This document shows, piece by piece, positions 15,972 to 24,433 of a stretch of DNA of 34,403 bases. The translations under genes were made by a program, and so were the position numbers. The number at the start of each line of letters is the position of its first letter. The stretch's first letter is position 1. The notes beneath the pieces are model-generated. The model saw only the letters and a program-made list of their open reading frames with translations. It was not told the origin of the DNA and did not search any database. The DNA is from an uncultured Clostridia bacterium (GTDB lineage Bacteria; Bacillota; Clostridia; Oscillospirales; CAG-272): positions 1-34,403 of the forward strand of contig CAJGCT010000016.1 of NCBI GenBank assembly GCA_904501985.1, written 5' to 3'.

Positions 15972-17303
15972 ATGACGAAAAACAAATTTACCGCACGCTC
16001 TGCGGCATACCGCTCACTTATTCTCTGTGAGCGCGATAAAAAATACTCTAATCTTGAAATAGATTCATCAATACGCCGTTTCGCCCTTGAGGGGGCTGAA
16101 AAGGGGCTTTACACCGCTATTGTATACGGTGTTATTGAACGCCGCATCACTCTTGATTATATTATCGGCAAGCTTTCGGCAAAGCCTGTGGAAAAGCTTG
16201 ACAGCCAGGTGATAACTCTCCTGCGGATGGGACTATATCAGCTTATATATCTAGACCGCATTCCGGAAAGTGCGGCGGTGAACGAAACCGTTAATCTTGC
16301 CAAGGCGGAAATACCCAAGGCGGCATCATTTATAAATGCTGTGCTTCGGAATTTCCTGCGCACTATGGGAAAAGACAAAATTCCGTATCCGCCAAAAAAT
16401 GACCCTGTAAACTATCTGTCGGTACGCTATTCCTGCGGTGCTGACGTTATAAATGTGCTCTCCGAGAGCTTTTTTGACCCTGAGCCGGTGCTTGCGGCAT
16501 TTGATGCTCAGCCGGAAGTCACACTGCGCATAAATACGCTGAAAATATCCCGTGAGGAGCTCTTATCGAAGCTTTCGGACAAGGGGATTTCTGCAACACC
16601 TACAAAGTATTCGCCCTACGGCGTAAGACTTTGCGGAAAGTCACTTCCAAAGGAAATTTCGGAACTTATTTCAGAGGGATACGTCTATATACAGGATGAA
16701 GCATCCCAGATAGCCGGTGCGGCGGCTGACCCGAAGCCCGGTACTACGGTGCTTGATGTTTGTGCCTGCCCCGGCGGAAAAAGCTTTTCCGCCGCAATAC
16801 TTATGGAAAATCGCGGCAAGCTTAAAAGCTTTGATCTTCACAAAAATAAGCTGTCTCTTGTTAAATCAGGTGCAGGACGGCTTTCAATAGATATTATAGA
16901 AACCGAAGAAAAGAACGGATCTCTACGAGACGACACACTTCTTGATTCTGCCGATACGGTCATATGCGATGTGCCGTGCTCAGGACTTGGCGTTATAGCC
17001 AAGAAGCCGGAGATAAGGTATAAATCTCAGGATGAGATGGAGAGACTGCCGGAAATACAGTATTCCATACTGAAAAACGTGTCGGAGTACGTTAAACACG
17101 GCGGAGTGCTGTGTTATTCTACCTGCACTTTAAATAAAAAAGAAAATGAAGATGTGATTTTAAGATTCCTTAGTGAATCTTCCGAATATATGGCTGAGGA
17201 CTTCCGTGTGGGTGAGCTTTCGTCAAATGGCGGAATGCTTACACTGATGCCAAATGTACACGGAACCGACGGTTTCTTCATTGCAAAATTAAGACGTAAA
17301 TAA
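15972..17303 (+). CDS. rsmB: 16S rRNA cytosine-967 C5-methyltransferase RsmB
   Basis: 443 residues. An N-terminal NusB-like RNA-binding domain (about 5-130) precedes the SAM-dependent methyltransferase domain with the SAM motif DVCACPGGK (252-260), the PCSGLG motif (Cys326) and the STC catalytic nucleophile (Cys375). It methylates C967 of 16S rRNA during small-subunit assembly. The ATG lies one base after the yugP stop. The reading frame is open back to 15819 inside yugP, but no ribosome-binding site or family sequence supports that. rlmN follows 9 bases downstream. Confidence 0.96.
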   Translation: MTKNKFTARSAAYRSLILCERDKKYSNLEIDSSIRRFALEGAEKGLYTAIVYGVIERRITLDYIIGKLSAKPVEKLDSQVITLLRMGLYQLIYLDRIPESAAVNETVNLAKAEIPKAASFINAVLRNFLRTMGKDKIPYPPKNDPVNYLSVRYSCGADVINVLSESFFDPEPVLAAFDAQPEVTLRINTLKISREELLSKLSDKGISATPTKYSPYGVRLCGKSLPKEISELISEGYVYIQDEASQIAGAAADPKPGTTVLDVCACPGGKSFSAAILMENRGKLKSFDLHKNKLSLVKSGAGRLSIDIIETEEKNGSLRDDTLLDSADTVICDVPCSGLGVIAKKPEIRYKSQDEMERLPEIQYSILKNVSEYVKHGGVLCYSTCTLNKKENEDVILRFLSESSEYMAEDFRVGELSSNGGMLTLMPNVHGTDGFFIAKLRRK

Positions 17304-17312
17304 GGAAAAATT

Positions 17313-18410
17313 ATGCTAACACTTAACGGCAAAGCCGATCTGCTTTCCATGAATATTCCCGAAATCGAGGAATTCATTTCCTCGCTGGGAGAGCCAAAGT
17401 ACCGCGCAAAGCAGATATTCTCCTGGATGCACCGCGGTGTTTCCCTTGAGGGCATGACGGATATTTCAAAAAAGCTTCGTTGGAAGCTTGCGGAAACGGC
17501 GGTGGTGGATTTTCCCACTGTGGAACAAAAGCTGGTATCAAAGCTTGACGGTACGGTAAAATATCTTTTCGGTCTGCACGACGGAAACGTTATAGAGAGC
17601 GTAATTATGCGCTACAAGCACGGAAACAGTATCTGCATTTCCTGCGAGGTGGGATGTCCCATGGGATGCAAATTCTGCGCCTCTACAATAGGCGGTCTCG
17701 TGCGCAGACTTCGCCCGGCGGAGCTTATCGGTCAGGTAATTGCCGCAGAGCGTGATCTCGGCGAGCGGATATCAAACATCGTCATGATGGGAATAGGTGA
17801 GCCGCTTGACAATCTTGACAACACACTAAAGTTTTTATCTCTTGTGGGCGATCCCGCAGGACTTAATATCGGCAGCCGCCATATTTCACTTTCCACCTGC
17901 GGTCTGGTTGATAAGATAGACGAGCTTGCAAAGCATGATTTACAGATAACCCTTTCCATATCCCTTCACGCGGCGGATGACGAGACCAGATCATCAATTA
18001 TGCCGGTGAACAACAAATGGAAAATTGAGGAGCTTCTCTCTGCCTGCAGGCGTTATTTTGAAGCCACGGGGCGGCGCATATCCTTTGAATATACGCTTAT
18101 TTCGGGCAAAAACGATTCCGCGGAATACGCAAGGCGGCTTGCAAGCACGCTTAAGCACGGTTTGTACCGTAACTCGAAGCCTTTTCCCATACACGTGAAT
18201 CTTATTCCCGTAAATGAGGTGGAAGAGAGCGGATTTTCCCGTTCAAGCGGAGACGCGGTTAAGAAATTCTGCGATACGCTGAATTCCCTTGGCATAAATG
18301 CGACCGTCAGACGAAAGCTTGGCGGCGACATAAACGCCTCGTGCGGTCAGCTTCGCCGTGCAAAGCTTAAAGAGGACGCTGAAAAATCAGGCGATAATAC
18401 GACGCTTTGA
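17313..18410 (+). CDS. rlmN: Dual-specificity 23S rRNA/tRNA A-C2 methyltransferase RlmN
   Basis: 365 residues. It is a radical-SAM enzyme with the 4Fe-4S motif CxxxCxxC at C115, C119 and C122, the MMGIGEPLDN motif, and the C-terminal resolving Cys344 (NASCGQLR). A second Cys needed for the methyl-Cys mechanism lies at this C-terminal site. It makes 2-methyladenosine in 23S rRNA (A2503) and some tRNAs, which affects proofreading at the peptidyl transferase centre. The N-terminal helical RNA-binding domain (about 8-75) is present. It ends the first block of the operon: about 100 bases without a gene follow before prpC. Confidence 0.97.
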   Translation: MLTLNGKADLLSMNIPEIEEFISSLGEPKYRAKQIFSWMHRGVSLEGMTDISKKLRWKLAETAVVDFPTVEQKLVSKLDGTVKYLFGLHDGNVIESVIMRYKHGNSICISCEVGCPMGCKFCASTIGGLVRRLRPAELIGQVIAAERDLGERISNIVMMGIGEPLDNLDNTLKFLSLVGDPAGLNIGSRHISLSTCGLVDKIDELAKHDLQITLSISLHAADDETRSSIMPVNNKWKIEELLSACRRYFEATGRRISFEYTLISGKNDSAEYARRLASTLKHGLYRNSKPFPIHVNLIPVNEVEESGFSRSSGDAVKKFCDTLNSLGINATVRRKLGGDINASCGQLRRAKLKEDAEKSGDNTTL

Positions 18411-18453
18411 GGGCTTCTTACATTAAACTGTATAGCGTACCGTATATATTAAA

Positions 18454-18459
18454 TATAAT
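18454..18459 (+). promoter_or_regulatory. Possible -10 box of a promoter for prpC
   Basis: A perfect TATAAT lies in the 101-base gap after rlmN, 58 bases before the prpC ATG. No convincing -35 box stands 16-18 bases upstream, so this is a weak call. Confidence 0.35.
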
Positions 18460-18464
18460 CGGTG

Positions 18465-18507
18465 ATACCTTTTTCGGATGAGTGTAAATCGCGAGCATAA
18501 AAGGTAT
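18465..18507 (+). promoter_or_regulatory. Leader hairpin that would pair the prpC Shine-Dalgarno site
   Basis: ATACCTTTT (18465-18473) is the exact complement of AAAAGGTAT (18499-18507), with a 25-base loop. The right arm contains the AAAAGG that serves the ATG at 18512. The left arm starts close to the transcription start predicted from the TATAAT at 18454. No T run follows, so it is not a simple terminator. Confidence 0.42.
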
Positions 18508-18511
18508 ATAG

Positions 18512-19378
18512 ATGTTTCACATAAAAGTGAGCTTGGGGTATGACCCCGGAACGAGAGGAATGATTGTGCAAATGAACTTTTTCGGAAAAAGCGACATGGG
18601 CAAGATGCGCACCGCGAATCAGGACAGCTACTTGATACGCCCTATATGCAAGAACGCAACGCTTACTGTTGTGTGCGACGGCATGGGCGGAGCCAAGAGC
18701 GGTAACGTGGCAAGCGAGAGCGCTATTGAGACCTTTGGGGAGAGCATTGTCAAATATACACAGTCAAAGGTGAGCCGTGAGGGAATTCTTACGCTGACCA
18801 GCGATGAGGCGTGCGTTGTTCTGGACGATGCCGTGCATGATGCCAACGAGGCGGTATTCAAAAAGGCGCAAAGCTCCACCGACTATCAGGGAATGGGAAC
18901 CACACTTGTTGCGGCACTGTTCTGCGACGACACTGTATATGTGGTAAATGTGGGAGACAGCCGTCTGTACCTTGTTTCCGATAATACCATTACACAGATA
19001 ACCCACGACCATTCATACGTTCAGCATCTTATAGACAGCGGCTCGCTTTCACCCGAAGAAGCGAGAAATCATCCTTACCGCAACCGTATAACAAGGGCAG
19101 TGGGAATAAACAAAGAGCTTGAAGTTGACATATTCTCTGTGGATCTGTCAAGCCTTGAGGTCTGCTACTTACTTCTTTGCTCGGACGGACTGTCAGGACA
19201 GCTCCTTCCCGAAGATATATATGCCATTATCTCATCCGATCTTGATATTGACGTGGTTACAGATATAGAGTCTGAGCTTTCCGACAAAACAGACAAGCTT
19301 ATTGATGCCGCAAACGAAGCAGGCGGACCTGACAATATTACGGCAGTGCTTGTCAAGCATGTAAAGGAGCTGGAATGA
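18512..19378 (+). CDS. prpC: PP2C-family Ser/Thr protein phosphatase PrpC
   Basis: 288 residues with PPM/PP2C metal and phosphate motifs: CDGMGGAKSGNVAS, GTTLVAALF, VNVGDSRLYL, CSDGLSGQL and the terminal GGPDNITAVLV. It dephosphorylates PrkC and its substrates using Mn2+ or Mg2+. The ATG at 18512 has AAAAGG seven bases upstream. Internal ATGs at 18560 and 18572 match the usual PrpC N-terminus (NFFGKSDMGKMR) better but have poorly spaced ribosome-binding sites, so the first 20 residues are uncertain. Its TGA overlaps the prkC ATG, giving phosphatase-kinase coupling as in most Firmicutes. Confidence 0.94.
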   Translation: MFHIKVSLGYDPGTRGMIVQMNFFGKSDMGKMRTANQDSYLIRPICKNATLTVVCDGMGGAKSGNVASESAIETFGESIVKYTQSKVSREGILTLTSDEACVVLDDAVHDANEAVFKKAQSSTDYQGMGTTLVAALFCDDTVYVVNVGDSRLYLVSDNTITQITHDHSYVQHLIDSGSLSPEEARNHPYRNRITRAVGINKELEVDIFSVDLSSLEVCYLLLCSDGLSGQLLPEDIYAIISSDLDIDVVTDIESELSDKTDKLIDAANEAGGPDNITAVLVKHVKELE

Positions 19379-21105
19379 TGGATTCTTTTGAAAAGTACGT
19401 AGGTCAGGTGTTTGACAAACGCTACAGAATTATAAAAGTCATAGGAATCGGCGGAATGGCAGTGGTATTTGAAGCAACCGACCTTCTTATGCGTCGAAAT
19501 GTAGCTGTCAAAATGCTTAAGGATGACATAAATAACGACACGCAGGCGGTTAAGCGTTTTATAAACGAAAGTAAGGCTGTTGCTATGCTTTCACATCCGA
19601 ATATCGTAAACATTTACGACGTTTCGGTTAAGGACAATCTTAAATATATCGTAATGGAGCTTGTTGAGGGTATTACGCTTAAAAACTATATTCTCAAAAA
19701 AGGTGTTCTCAGCTTTCATGAGATGATAAGTATTACCGAGCAGATACTGTTAGCACTTGATCATGCTCACCAAAAGGGAATTGTGCACCGAGATATTAAG
19801 CCGCAGAATATTATGATGCTGAAAAACGGCGTTATAAAGGTGGCGGATTTCGGTATAGCAAAGCTTCCTAACGCCGAGACGGTAACTATGACCGATAAGG
19901 CCATCGGAACGGTATTTTACATCAGCCCCGAACAGGCAAGCGGCAAGACTATAGACCGCAGAAGCGATATATATTCTCTTGGCGTAACTATGTACGAAAT
20001 GGCAACGGGAAAACTGCCATTTGTGGCTGACAGCCCTGTTACGGTTGCTATAATGCAGGTTAAAAACCGTCCGCGTCCTCCCCGTGAGATAAATCCCCAG
20101 CTTCCCATCGGCATGGAGCAGATAATCATGAGCGCTATGGAGAAAAATCCGGACAACCGATTCCAGAGCGCCGCACAGATGCTTCGCCATGTGGCACAGG
20201 TGAAAAATAACCCAAGAACTGTCTTTAAGATGCCAAAAACCGATAACTCATCGGATAATTTCGGCCACAATCAGCAGCCTTCGCTATCAAACGTGAAAAA
20301 GCTTACCCCACCTCCCCGTGCAAGCAGGTCTATGTTCCCTGTTATAGCCGGAGTTGCAAGTGCGTTTCTGATCGTTTGCTGTATCAGTGCAGTAGTTGTG
20401 CTCAATAAGCTTTTCACAGTTACAACTACGGATACTTCAAAGCAGATAACGATACAGGAGTATGTGGGACTTATCTACAGTGAGGAATTTGAGCAGTCTC
20501 TTGAGGCATCCTACTTTGATGTTGAAGTGGATTACGATTACAGCGCGAAATATGACAGAAATGTTATTATTGCGCAGGATCCGCTCCCCAAAGAGAAACG
20601 CAAGGTGAATCCCGAAAAGGGACAGCGGTGTACTTTGAAGCTGACGGTATGCTGGGGCACAGAGACCTGTGAGCTTCCGGACCTCGCATACGATGATGCA
20701 CGCGATGCCGCAATAAATCTTCGCACAAATTACGGACTTATCCCTGTGGAAATCAGAGAAGAACACGAATATCTCAGCGAGGGCTATGTTATAAGGACCG
20801 ATCCTGAGCCGGGAACTACGCTCAACGTGGGCGATACTGTTACCCTGTATGTCAGCAGCGGACAGAAGATCGAATATGTAAATATGCCGGACTTCACCAA
20901 ATGCGATGAAGCGGCGGTTATGAAGATGCTTGGCTGGAACAAGCTGGAGCTTGGTGAAGTTACCCGTGAATATTCTGACGATGTTGCGGTCGGACTTGTT
21001 ATAAGACAAAGCCGCGCTCACGGAGCTCCTACGCCCACAGGTACTAAAATAGACTTTGTTATGAGTCTCGGACCGAAGCCCGCACCCACAGGCGATGCTG
21101 AATAG
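19375..21105 (+). CDS. prkC: PASTA-domain Ser/Thr protein kinase PrkC
   Basis: 576 residues. The cytosolic Hanks-type kinase domain (about 15-275) has the Gly loop at 24-29, catalytic Lys46, HRD at 138-140, DFG at 158-160 and an activation loop rich in Thr (about 170-178). A Pro-rich linker leads to one membrane helix (about 321-347). About three extracellular PASTA repeats follow (about 358-430, 431-500 and 501-572), which bind muropeptides or lipid II. The first repeat is more divergent. The kinase senses cell-wall fragments and controls growth, translation and germination of spores. AAGGAG precedes overlapping ATG codons at 19375 and 19378; either may start it. rsgA follows 21 bases on; RsgA/CpgA is a known PrkC substrate in B. 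subtilis. Confidence 0.97.
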   Translation: MMDSFEKYVGQVFDKRYRIIKVIGIGGMAVVFEATDLLMRRNVAVKMLKDDINNDTQAVKRFINESKAVAMLSHPNIVNIYDVSVKDNLKYIVMELVEGITLKNYILKKGVLSFHEMISITEQILLALDHAHQKGIVHRDIKPQNIMMLKNGVIKVADFGIAKLPNAETVTMTDKAIGTVFYISPEQASGKTIDRRSDIYSLGVTMYEMATGKLPFVADSPVTVAIMQVKNRPRPPREINPQLPIGMEQIIMSAMEKNPDNRFQSAAQMLRHVAQVKNNPRTVFKMPKTDNSSDNFGHNQQPSLSNVKKLTPPPRASRSMFPVIAGVASAFLIVCCISAVVVLNKLFTVTTTDTSKQITIQEYVGLIYSEEFEQSLEASYFDVEVDYDYSAKYDRNVIIAQDPLPKEKRKVNPEKGQRCTLKLTVCWGTETCELPDLAYDDARDAAINLRTNYGLIPVEIREEHEYLSEGYVIRTDPEPGTTLNVGDTVTLYVSSGQKIEYVNMPDFTKCDEAAVMKMLGWNKLELGEVTREYSDDVAVGLVIRQSRAHGAPTPTGTKIDFVMSLGPKPAPTGDAE

Positions 21106-21126
21106 GTCGTAACGGAGATTGTTTGA

Positions 21127-22146
21127 ATGGAGTTAAAACTTAACGGAAAAATCATAAAGGGTGTTGGCGGCATCTACGAGGTGCGCATATCCCACACCGA
21201 TGCCGAGATGCTCAGAAATATGGGTGTTAAGCTTGGCGGAGATACTCTTTTATGCAAGGCGCGCGGCGTTTTTCGCCATGAGAATCTTACACTTCTTGTG
21301 GGAGACGATGTTGTGCTTCGCGTTGATACGGAGCTTGCCGTAGTATCAGACAGCCTCAAAGATGGGGGCAAGCGCACCGACGAAGCAATGGGCGGCGTTA
21401 TGATCGAGGAGACGCTTGAACGGAAAAATCAGCTTATTCGTCCACCCGTGGCAAATATTGATATAATTTTCGCCGTATTTGCCGTATCAAAGCCGACTCC
21501 GGCTCTGTCTGCCGTGGACAAGCTTATTACTATTGCCGAGCACAAAAACATTGAGCCGGTTGTTGTTATAACAAAGGCTGATATTTCCCACGATGATGCG
21601 GAGCACTATGCAAATATCTACCGAAAATGCGGATTTTCTGTGTTTATCGAAGGTGTCGGCATAGACGGCGGAGAGCTTGAGGGGTATATACGTGATAATG
21701 CCGACCGTGTTTCTGTATTTGCCGGAGCGTCGGGCGTTGGCAAATCCACGCTTATGAACCGTCTTTTCCCATCCCTTGGACTTGTTACGGGCGAGGTGAG
21801 TCAAAAGACTCAGCGCGGACGTCATACCACCCGTCATGTAGAGCTTTATCCGCTAAGTAAACAGTTTGGCGATACTGCCACCGGATATGTGGCGGATACG
21901 CCCGGATTCAGTATGCTGGATTTTCTGCAGTTCGATTTCTACACTAAGGATGATCTGCCATATGTTTTTCGCGAATTCGAGCCGTATATCGGCAAATGCC
22001 GCTATACAAAGTGCACGCACACCAAAGAGGAAGGCTGTGCACTGCTTGAAGCTGTGAAAAACGGTGATGTTCCGAGTGAGCGCCACAAAAGCTATCTTGA
22101 ATTTTACGAGGTGCTGAAAAACAAGCACGAATGGGATAAAAAATGA
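21127..22146 (+). CDS. rsgA: Ribosome small-subunit GTPase RsgA (YjeQ/CpgA)
   Basis: 339 residues. An N-terminal OB fold (about 1-75) is followed by a circularly permuted GTPase domain: G4 TKAD at 149-152, G1 GASGVGKST at 200-208 and G3 DTPG at 257-260. The C-terminal zinc finger uses C291, C296, H298 and C304. It checks late maturation of the 30S subunit and hydrolyses GTP on it. GGAG lies before the ATG. Its stop overlaps the thiN start by four bases (ATGA), so the two are coupled. In B. subtilis rpe lies between these two genes; here it is missing. Confidence 0.97.
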   Translation: MELKLNGKIIKGVGGIYEVRISHTDAEMLRNMGVKLGGDTLLCKARGVFRHENLTLLVGDDVVLRVDTELAVVSDSLKDGGKRTDEAMGGVMIEETLERKNQLIRPPVANIDIIFAVFAVSKPTPALSAVDKLITIAEHKNIEPVVVITKADISHDDAEHYANIYRKCGFSVFIEGVGIDGGELEGYIRDNADRVSVFAGASGVGKSTLMNRLFPSLGLVTGEVSQKTQRGRHTTRHVELYPLSKQFGDTATGYVADTPGFSMLDFLQFDFYTKDDLPYVFREFEPYIGKCRYTKCTHTKEEGCALLEAVKNGDVPSERHKSYLEFYEVLKNKHEWDKK

Positions 22147-22802
22147 GTCGTAACTTCTATATTTTCACCGGCGGTACGGTGTTTGCCGATACGCTGTCGG
22201 AACTGTCGTGCTCTATTTCCGATGATGATTTCGTCATAGCGGCTGACAGCGGATATCTTGCAGCTAAGCGTTTTTCTGTAAAGCCTCATATGCTGCTTGG
22301 CGATCTTGATTCGCTTGACCGCTCTGCTGTCAGTGATACGGAGCTTTCGGAGCTTGAAAAGATCATTGTGCCGTCCATCAAGGACGATACCGACACTCAG
22401 CTGGCGGTAGATACCGCAATTTCCAGAGGAGCTGAGAAAATCGTCATAATAGGCGGTCTTGGCGGCAGGCTTGACCATACGCTGTCAAGCGTGTTTTTGC
22501 TTGAATATATTGCAGGTAAGGGCATTGAATGTGTAATGACCGACGGGCGAAACCGCGTGCATATTCTTCGTGCCGACGGTGAGCCGAAGCGGCTTTCTGT
22601 AAATAGAGGGTACAAATATCTGTCGCTTGTGGCTCTCACGGACAAATGCGAGGGTGTGTCGGTGTCCGGCGTGTATTATCCACTTGAGACTGTGGAGCTT
22701 ACAAGAAAGTATTCCTATGCGGTAAGCAACGAGATAACCTCTGAGTCTGCCGAAATATCCCTTCATCGCGGTGTTATGCTTGTTATCGAAAGCCGCGATT
22801 AA
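22143..22802 (+). CDS. thiN: Thiamine pyrophosphokinase
   Basis: 219 residues with the thiamine pyrophosphokinase motifs ADSGY (about 35-39), GDLDSL (about 54-59), KDDTDTQLA (about 80-88) and GGLGGRLDH (about 104-112), and a C-terminal beta domain with a YxLxxVELTRKYSYAVSNE-like stretch that binds thiamine. It converts thiamine to thiamine diphosphate using ATP. It overlaps rsgA by four bases. It lies between rsgA and spoVM, the same end of the cluster as in Bacillus. Confidence 0.94.
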   Translation: MSRNFYIFTGGTVFADTLSELSCSISDDDFVIAADSGYLAAKRFSVKPHMLLGDLDSLDRSAVSDTELSELEKIIVPSIKDDTDTQLAVDTAISRGAEKIVIIGGLGGRLDHTLSSVFLLEYIAGKGIECVMTDGRNRVHILRADGEPKRLSVNRGYKYLSLVALTDKCEGVSVSGVYYPLETVELTRKYSYAVSNEITSESAEISLHRGVMLVIESRD

Positions 22803-22883
22803 CCAATCGGCACGCGAGTGCATATTCTTTTAGTGAGCTGTTAATTACTGCTTATTATCCGCATTTAGGAAGGGATATACGAT

Positions 22884-22961
22884 ATGAAGGTTGTAGTCGT
22901 CAAATCCCCAAAGCTGTTTGTTCCGATTTTAAAGCGGCTCTTTGGGATAAGGAAAAAGTAA
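22884..22961 (+). CDS. spoVM: Stage V sporulation protein M, 25 residues
   Basis: A tiny frame encoding M-K-V-V-V-V-K-S-P-K-L-F and then a basic, amphipathic stretch ending GIRKK. Length, the Lys-x-Pro-Lys start, the hydrophobic/basic alternation and the position just after thiN match SpoVM (26 residues in B. subtilis). That peptide is an amphipathic helix that recognises the convex forespore membrane and anchors the spore coat ATPase SpoIVA. AGGAAGGG stands upstream of the ATG at spacing about 7. A GCATATT at 22820-22826 resembles the -35 element of sigma-E promoters, but the matching -10 is weak. A terminator starts 6 bases after the stop. The call rests on synteny plus the peptide pattern. 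Confidence 0.85.
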   Translation: MKVVVVKSPKLFVPILKRLFGIRKK

Positions 22962-22967
22962 ATACAT

Positions 22968-22996
22968 AAAGGGGAAACCGGTCGGTTTCCCCTTTT
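22968..22996 (+). terminator. Bidirectional terminator closing the housekeeping/PrkC cluster
   Basis: A perfect 13-bp inverted repeat (22968-22980 with 22983-22995) ends in TTTT on the plus strand, and the A run on its left gives a T run on the minus strand. It serves spoVM and the convergent gene at 23011. Confidence 0.85.
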
Positions 22997-23010
22997 ATCA
23001 TGCGGCGGTA

Positions 23011-23436
23011 TTACAAAAATCTTGCCAGGTTTTCGGCGGTGCTCTTTTCGAATTTCAGCACGTCCTCGGCGAGTGCTCGGGCTTCGTTTGAATGCTCGCC
23101 GGAGTTTAACTGCTTTTCGATATTGATTATACCCATTGTAGCACCGTTTATCATCATTTCTGCCAGATGTGATGTGGTCGTATCAAGCATAGTATTGAAT
23201 GCCATACCCATTTTACTGCCTGCCTTAGCCATCATTCCGGGCTCTTCAGGCTTAAGACCGCGCTCGGACAAAAGAGAAGCGGCGCGCTTTGAATATTCGC
23301 GGTACTTTTCAAGCTCCCGTGTCATTTCCGTGCGCATTTCCGGATTTTCCGCCTTATCCATGAGGTCAATGATAGCATCGCCGCCCATGGTGGTGTTTTT
23401 GTAAAGCTCATTTAAGAGAGTTTCATTGTTATCCAT
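23011..23436 (-). CDS. Conserved hypothetical helical-bundle protein
   Basis: 141 residues, almost all predicted helix, with no signal peptide or membrane segment. The pattern ELYKNTTMGGDAI at the start, Glu/Lys-rich helices, HLAEMMINGATMGI in the middle and a Leu-rich last helix suggest a four-helix bundle of the ferritin-like kind (possibly DUF2383-related). Similar small proteins occur widely in Clostridia. The Glu and His spacing does not clearly form a di-iron site. GGGGAG lies 7 bases before the ATG. Directly upstream is the metA terminator, whose T run abuts this ribosome-binding site, leaving no obvious separate promoter. Function unknown. Confidence 0.75.
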   Translation of the reverse strand: MDNNETLLNELYKNTTMGGDAIIDLMDKAENPEMRTEMTRELEKYREYSKRAASLLSERGLKPEEPGMMAKAGSKMGMAFNTMLDTTTSHLAEMMINGATMGIINIEKQLNSGEHSNEARALAEDVLKFEKSTAENLARFL

Positions 23437-23448
23437 ATTTTTCTCCCC

Positions 23449-23483
23449 AAAAAATATAATACCGTGGGGTAACCCACGGTATT
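23449..23483 (-). terminator. Terminator after metA, abutting the next gene's ribosome-binding site
   Basis: A perfect 11-bp stem (23458-23468 with 23473-23483, four-base loop) is followed on the minus strand by TATATTTTTT and then at once by the GGGGAG of the gene ending at 23011. Confidence 0.75.
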
Positions 23484-23509
23484 AGTATTTACACGCATAA
23501 AAAATATAT

Positions 23510-24433
23510 TTACGATCTTGACAGATCTTCAAGATTGTACGGTGTATTTTGGTAGACGAAATAGTTGAGCCAATTTGAAAACATGAGATTTGCGTGACCG
23601 CGCCAAAGGTTTGGCGGACGCTTTGAAGGGTTATCGTCGGGGAAATAGTTGTACGGAATCTCAATGTCAAGTCCTTTGTCAACGTCGCGGAAATATTCCT
23701 TTGACAGCGTGTCATAATCGTATTCCGAGTGACCTGTCACAAACAGCATACGGGAATCCTTGGCGGCTATAATATACGGACCTGCCATATCGCTTCTTGC
23801 GATAAGCTCTATCTCGCTGACCCTTGATATTTCCTCCTCGGATATTCCCGTGTGGCGCGAATGCGGTGCATAGAAGTATTCGTCAAATCCGCGCACGATG
23901 GGGTGGTTTGGACGAAGAGCGTAATGCTTGAAAACACCGAACATTTTCTTGTCAAGGGAGTGCTTTTTCACGCCGTAGTGGTAGTAAAGTCCTGCCTGCG
24001 CCGCCCAGCAAATGTGCAGGGTAGAGAACACGTGCTTTTTTGACCATTCCATGATTTCGCAAAGCTCGTCCCAATATGTAACATCGTGGAAATCAAGATT
24101 TTCCACAGGTGCGCCCGTGATTATCAGACCGTCGAAATTTTCGTCCTTTATATCGTCGAAATTCTTGTAAAACGCCTCCATGTGCTCCGCAGGAGTGTGC
24201 TTTGAACGGTGAGTTGCGGTTTGAAGCAGTGTAAACTCTATTTGGAGCGAGCTGTTTGAAAGAAGACGTATAAGCTGTGTTTCTGTGGTTATTTTTGTGG
24301 GCATAAGATTCAGTACAGCAATCTTCAACGGCCGGATATCCTGATGCTCTGCACGGAAATCGTTCATTACGAATATATTTTCACGCTCAAGAATCTCATG
24401 AGCCGGAAGTCCCTCGGGTATTTTTATGGGCAT
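23510..24433 (-). CDS. metA: Homoserine O-acetyltransferase of the MetA (HTS) family
   Basis: 307 residues in canonical MetA numbering: nucleophile Cys142 (HICWAAQ), His235 and Glu237 (GHSEYD), and the HSRHT segment. Residue 111 is Glu (GAPVENLDF). In this family Glu at this place goes with acetyl-CoA use and Gly with succinyl-CoA, so O-acetylhomoserine is the predicted product, the activated precursor for methionine. The ATG at 24433 has GGAGG seven bases upstream; an in-frame ATG at 24490 would lie almost at the transcription start. It has its own promoter at 24501-24529 and a terminator at 23449-23483. No other methionine genes are beside it. Confidence 0.96.
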   Translation of the reverse strand: MPIKIPEGLPAHEILERENIFVMNDFRAEHQDIRPLKIAVLNLMPTKITTETQLIRLLSNSSLQIEFTLLQTATHRSKHTPAEHMEAFYKNFDDIKDENFDGLIITGAPVENLDFHDVTYWDELCEIMEWSKKHVFSTLHICWAAQAGLYYHYGVKKHSLDKKMFGVFKHYALRPNHPIVRGFDEYFYAPHSRHTGISEEEISRVSEIELIARSDMAGPYIIAAKDSRMLFVTGHSEYDYDTLSKEYFRDVDKGLDIEIPYNYFPDDNPSKRPPNLWRGHANLMFSNWLNYFVYQNTPYNLEDLSRS

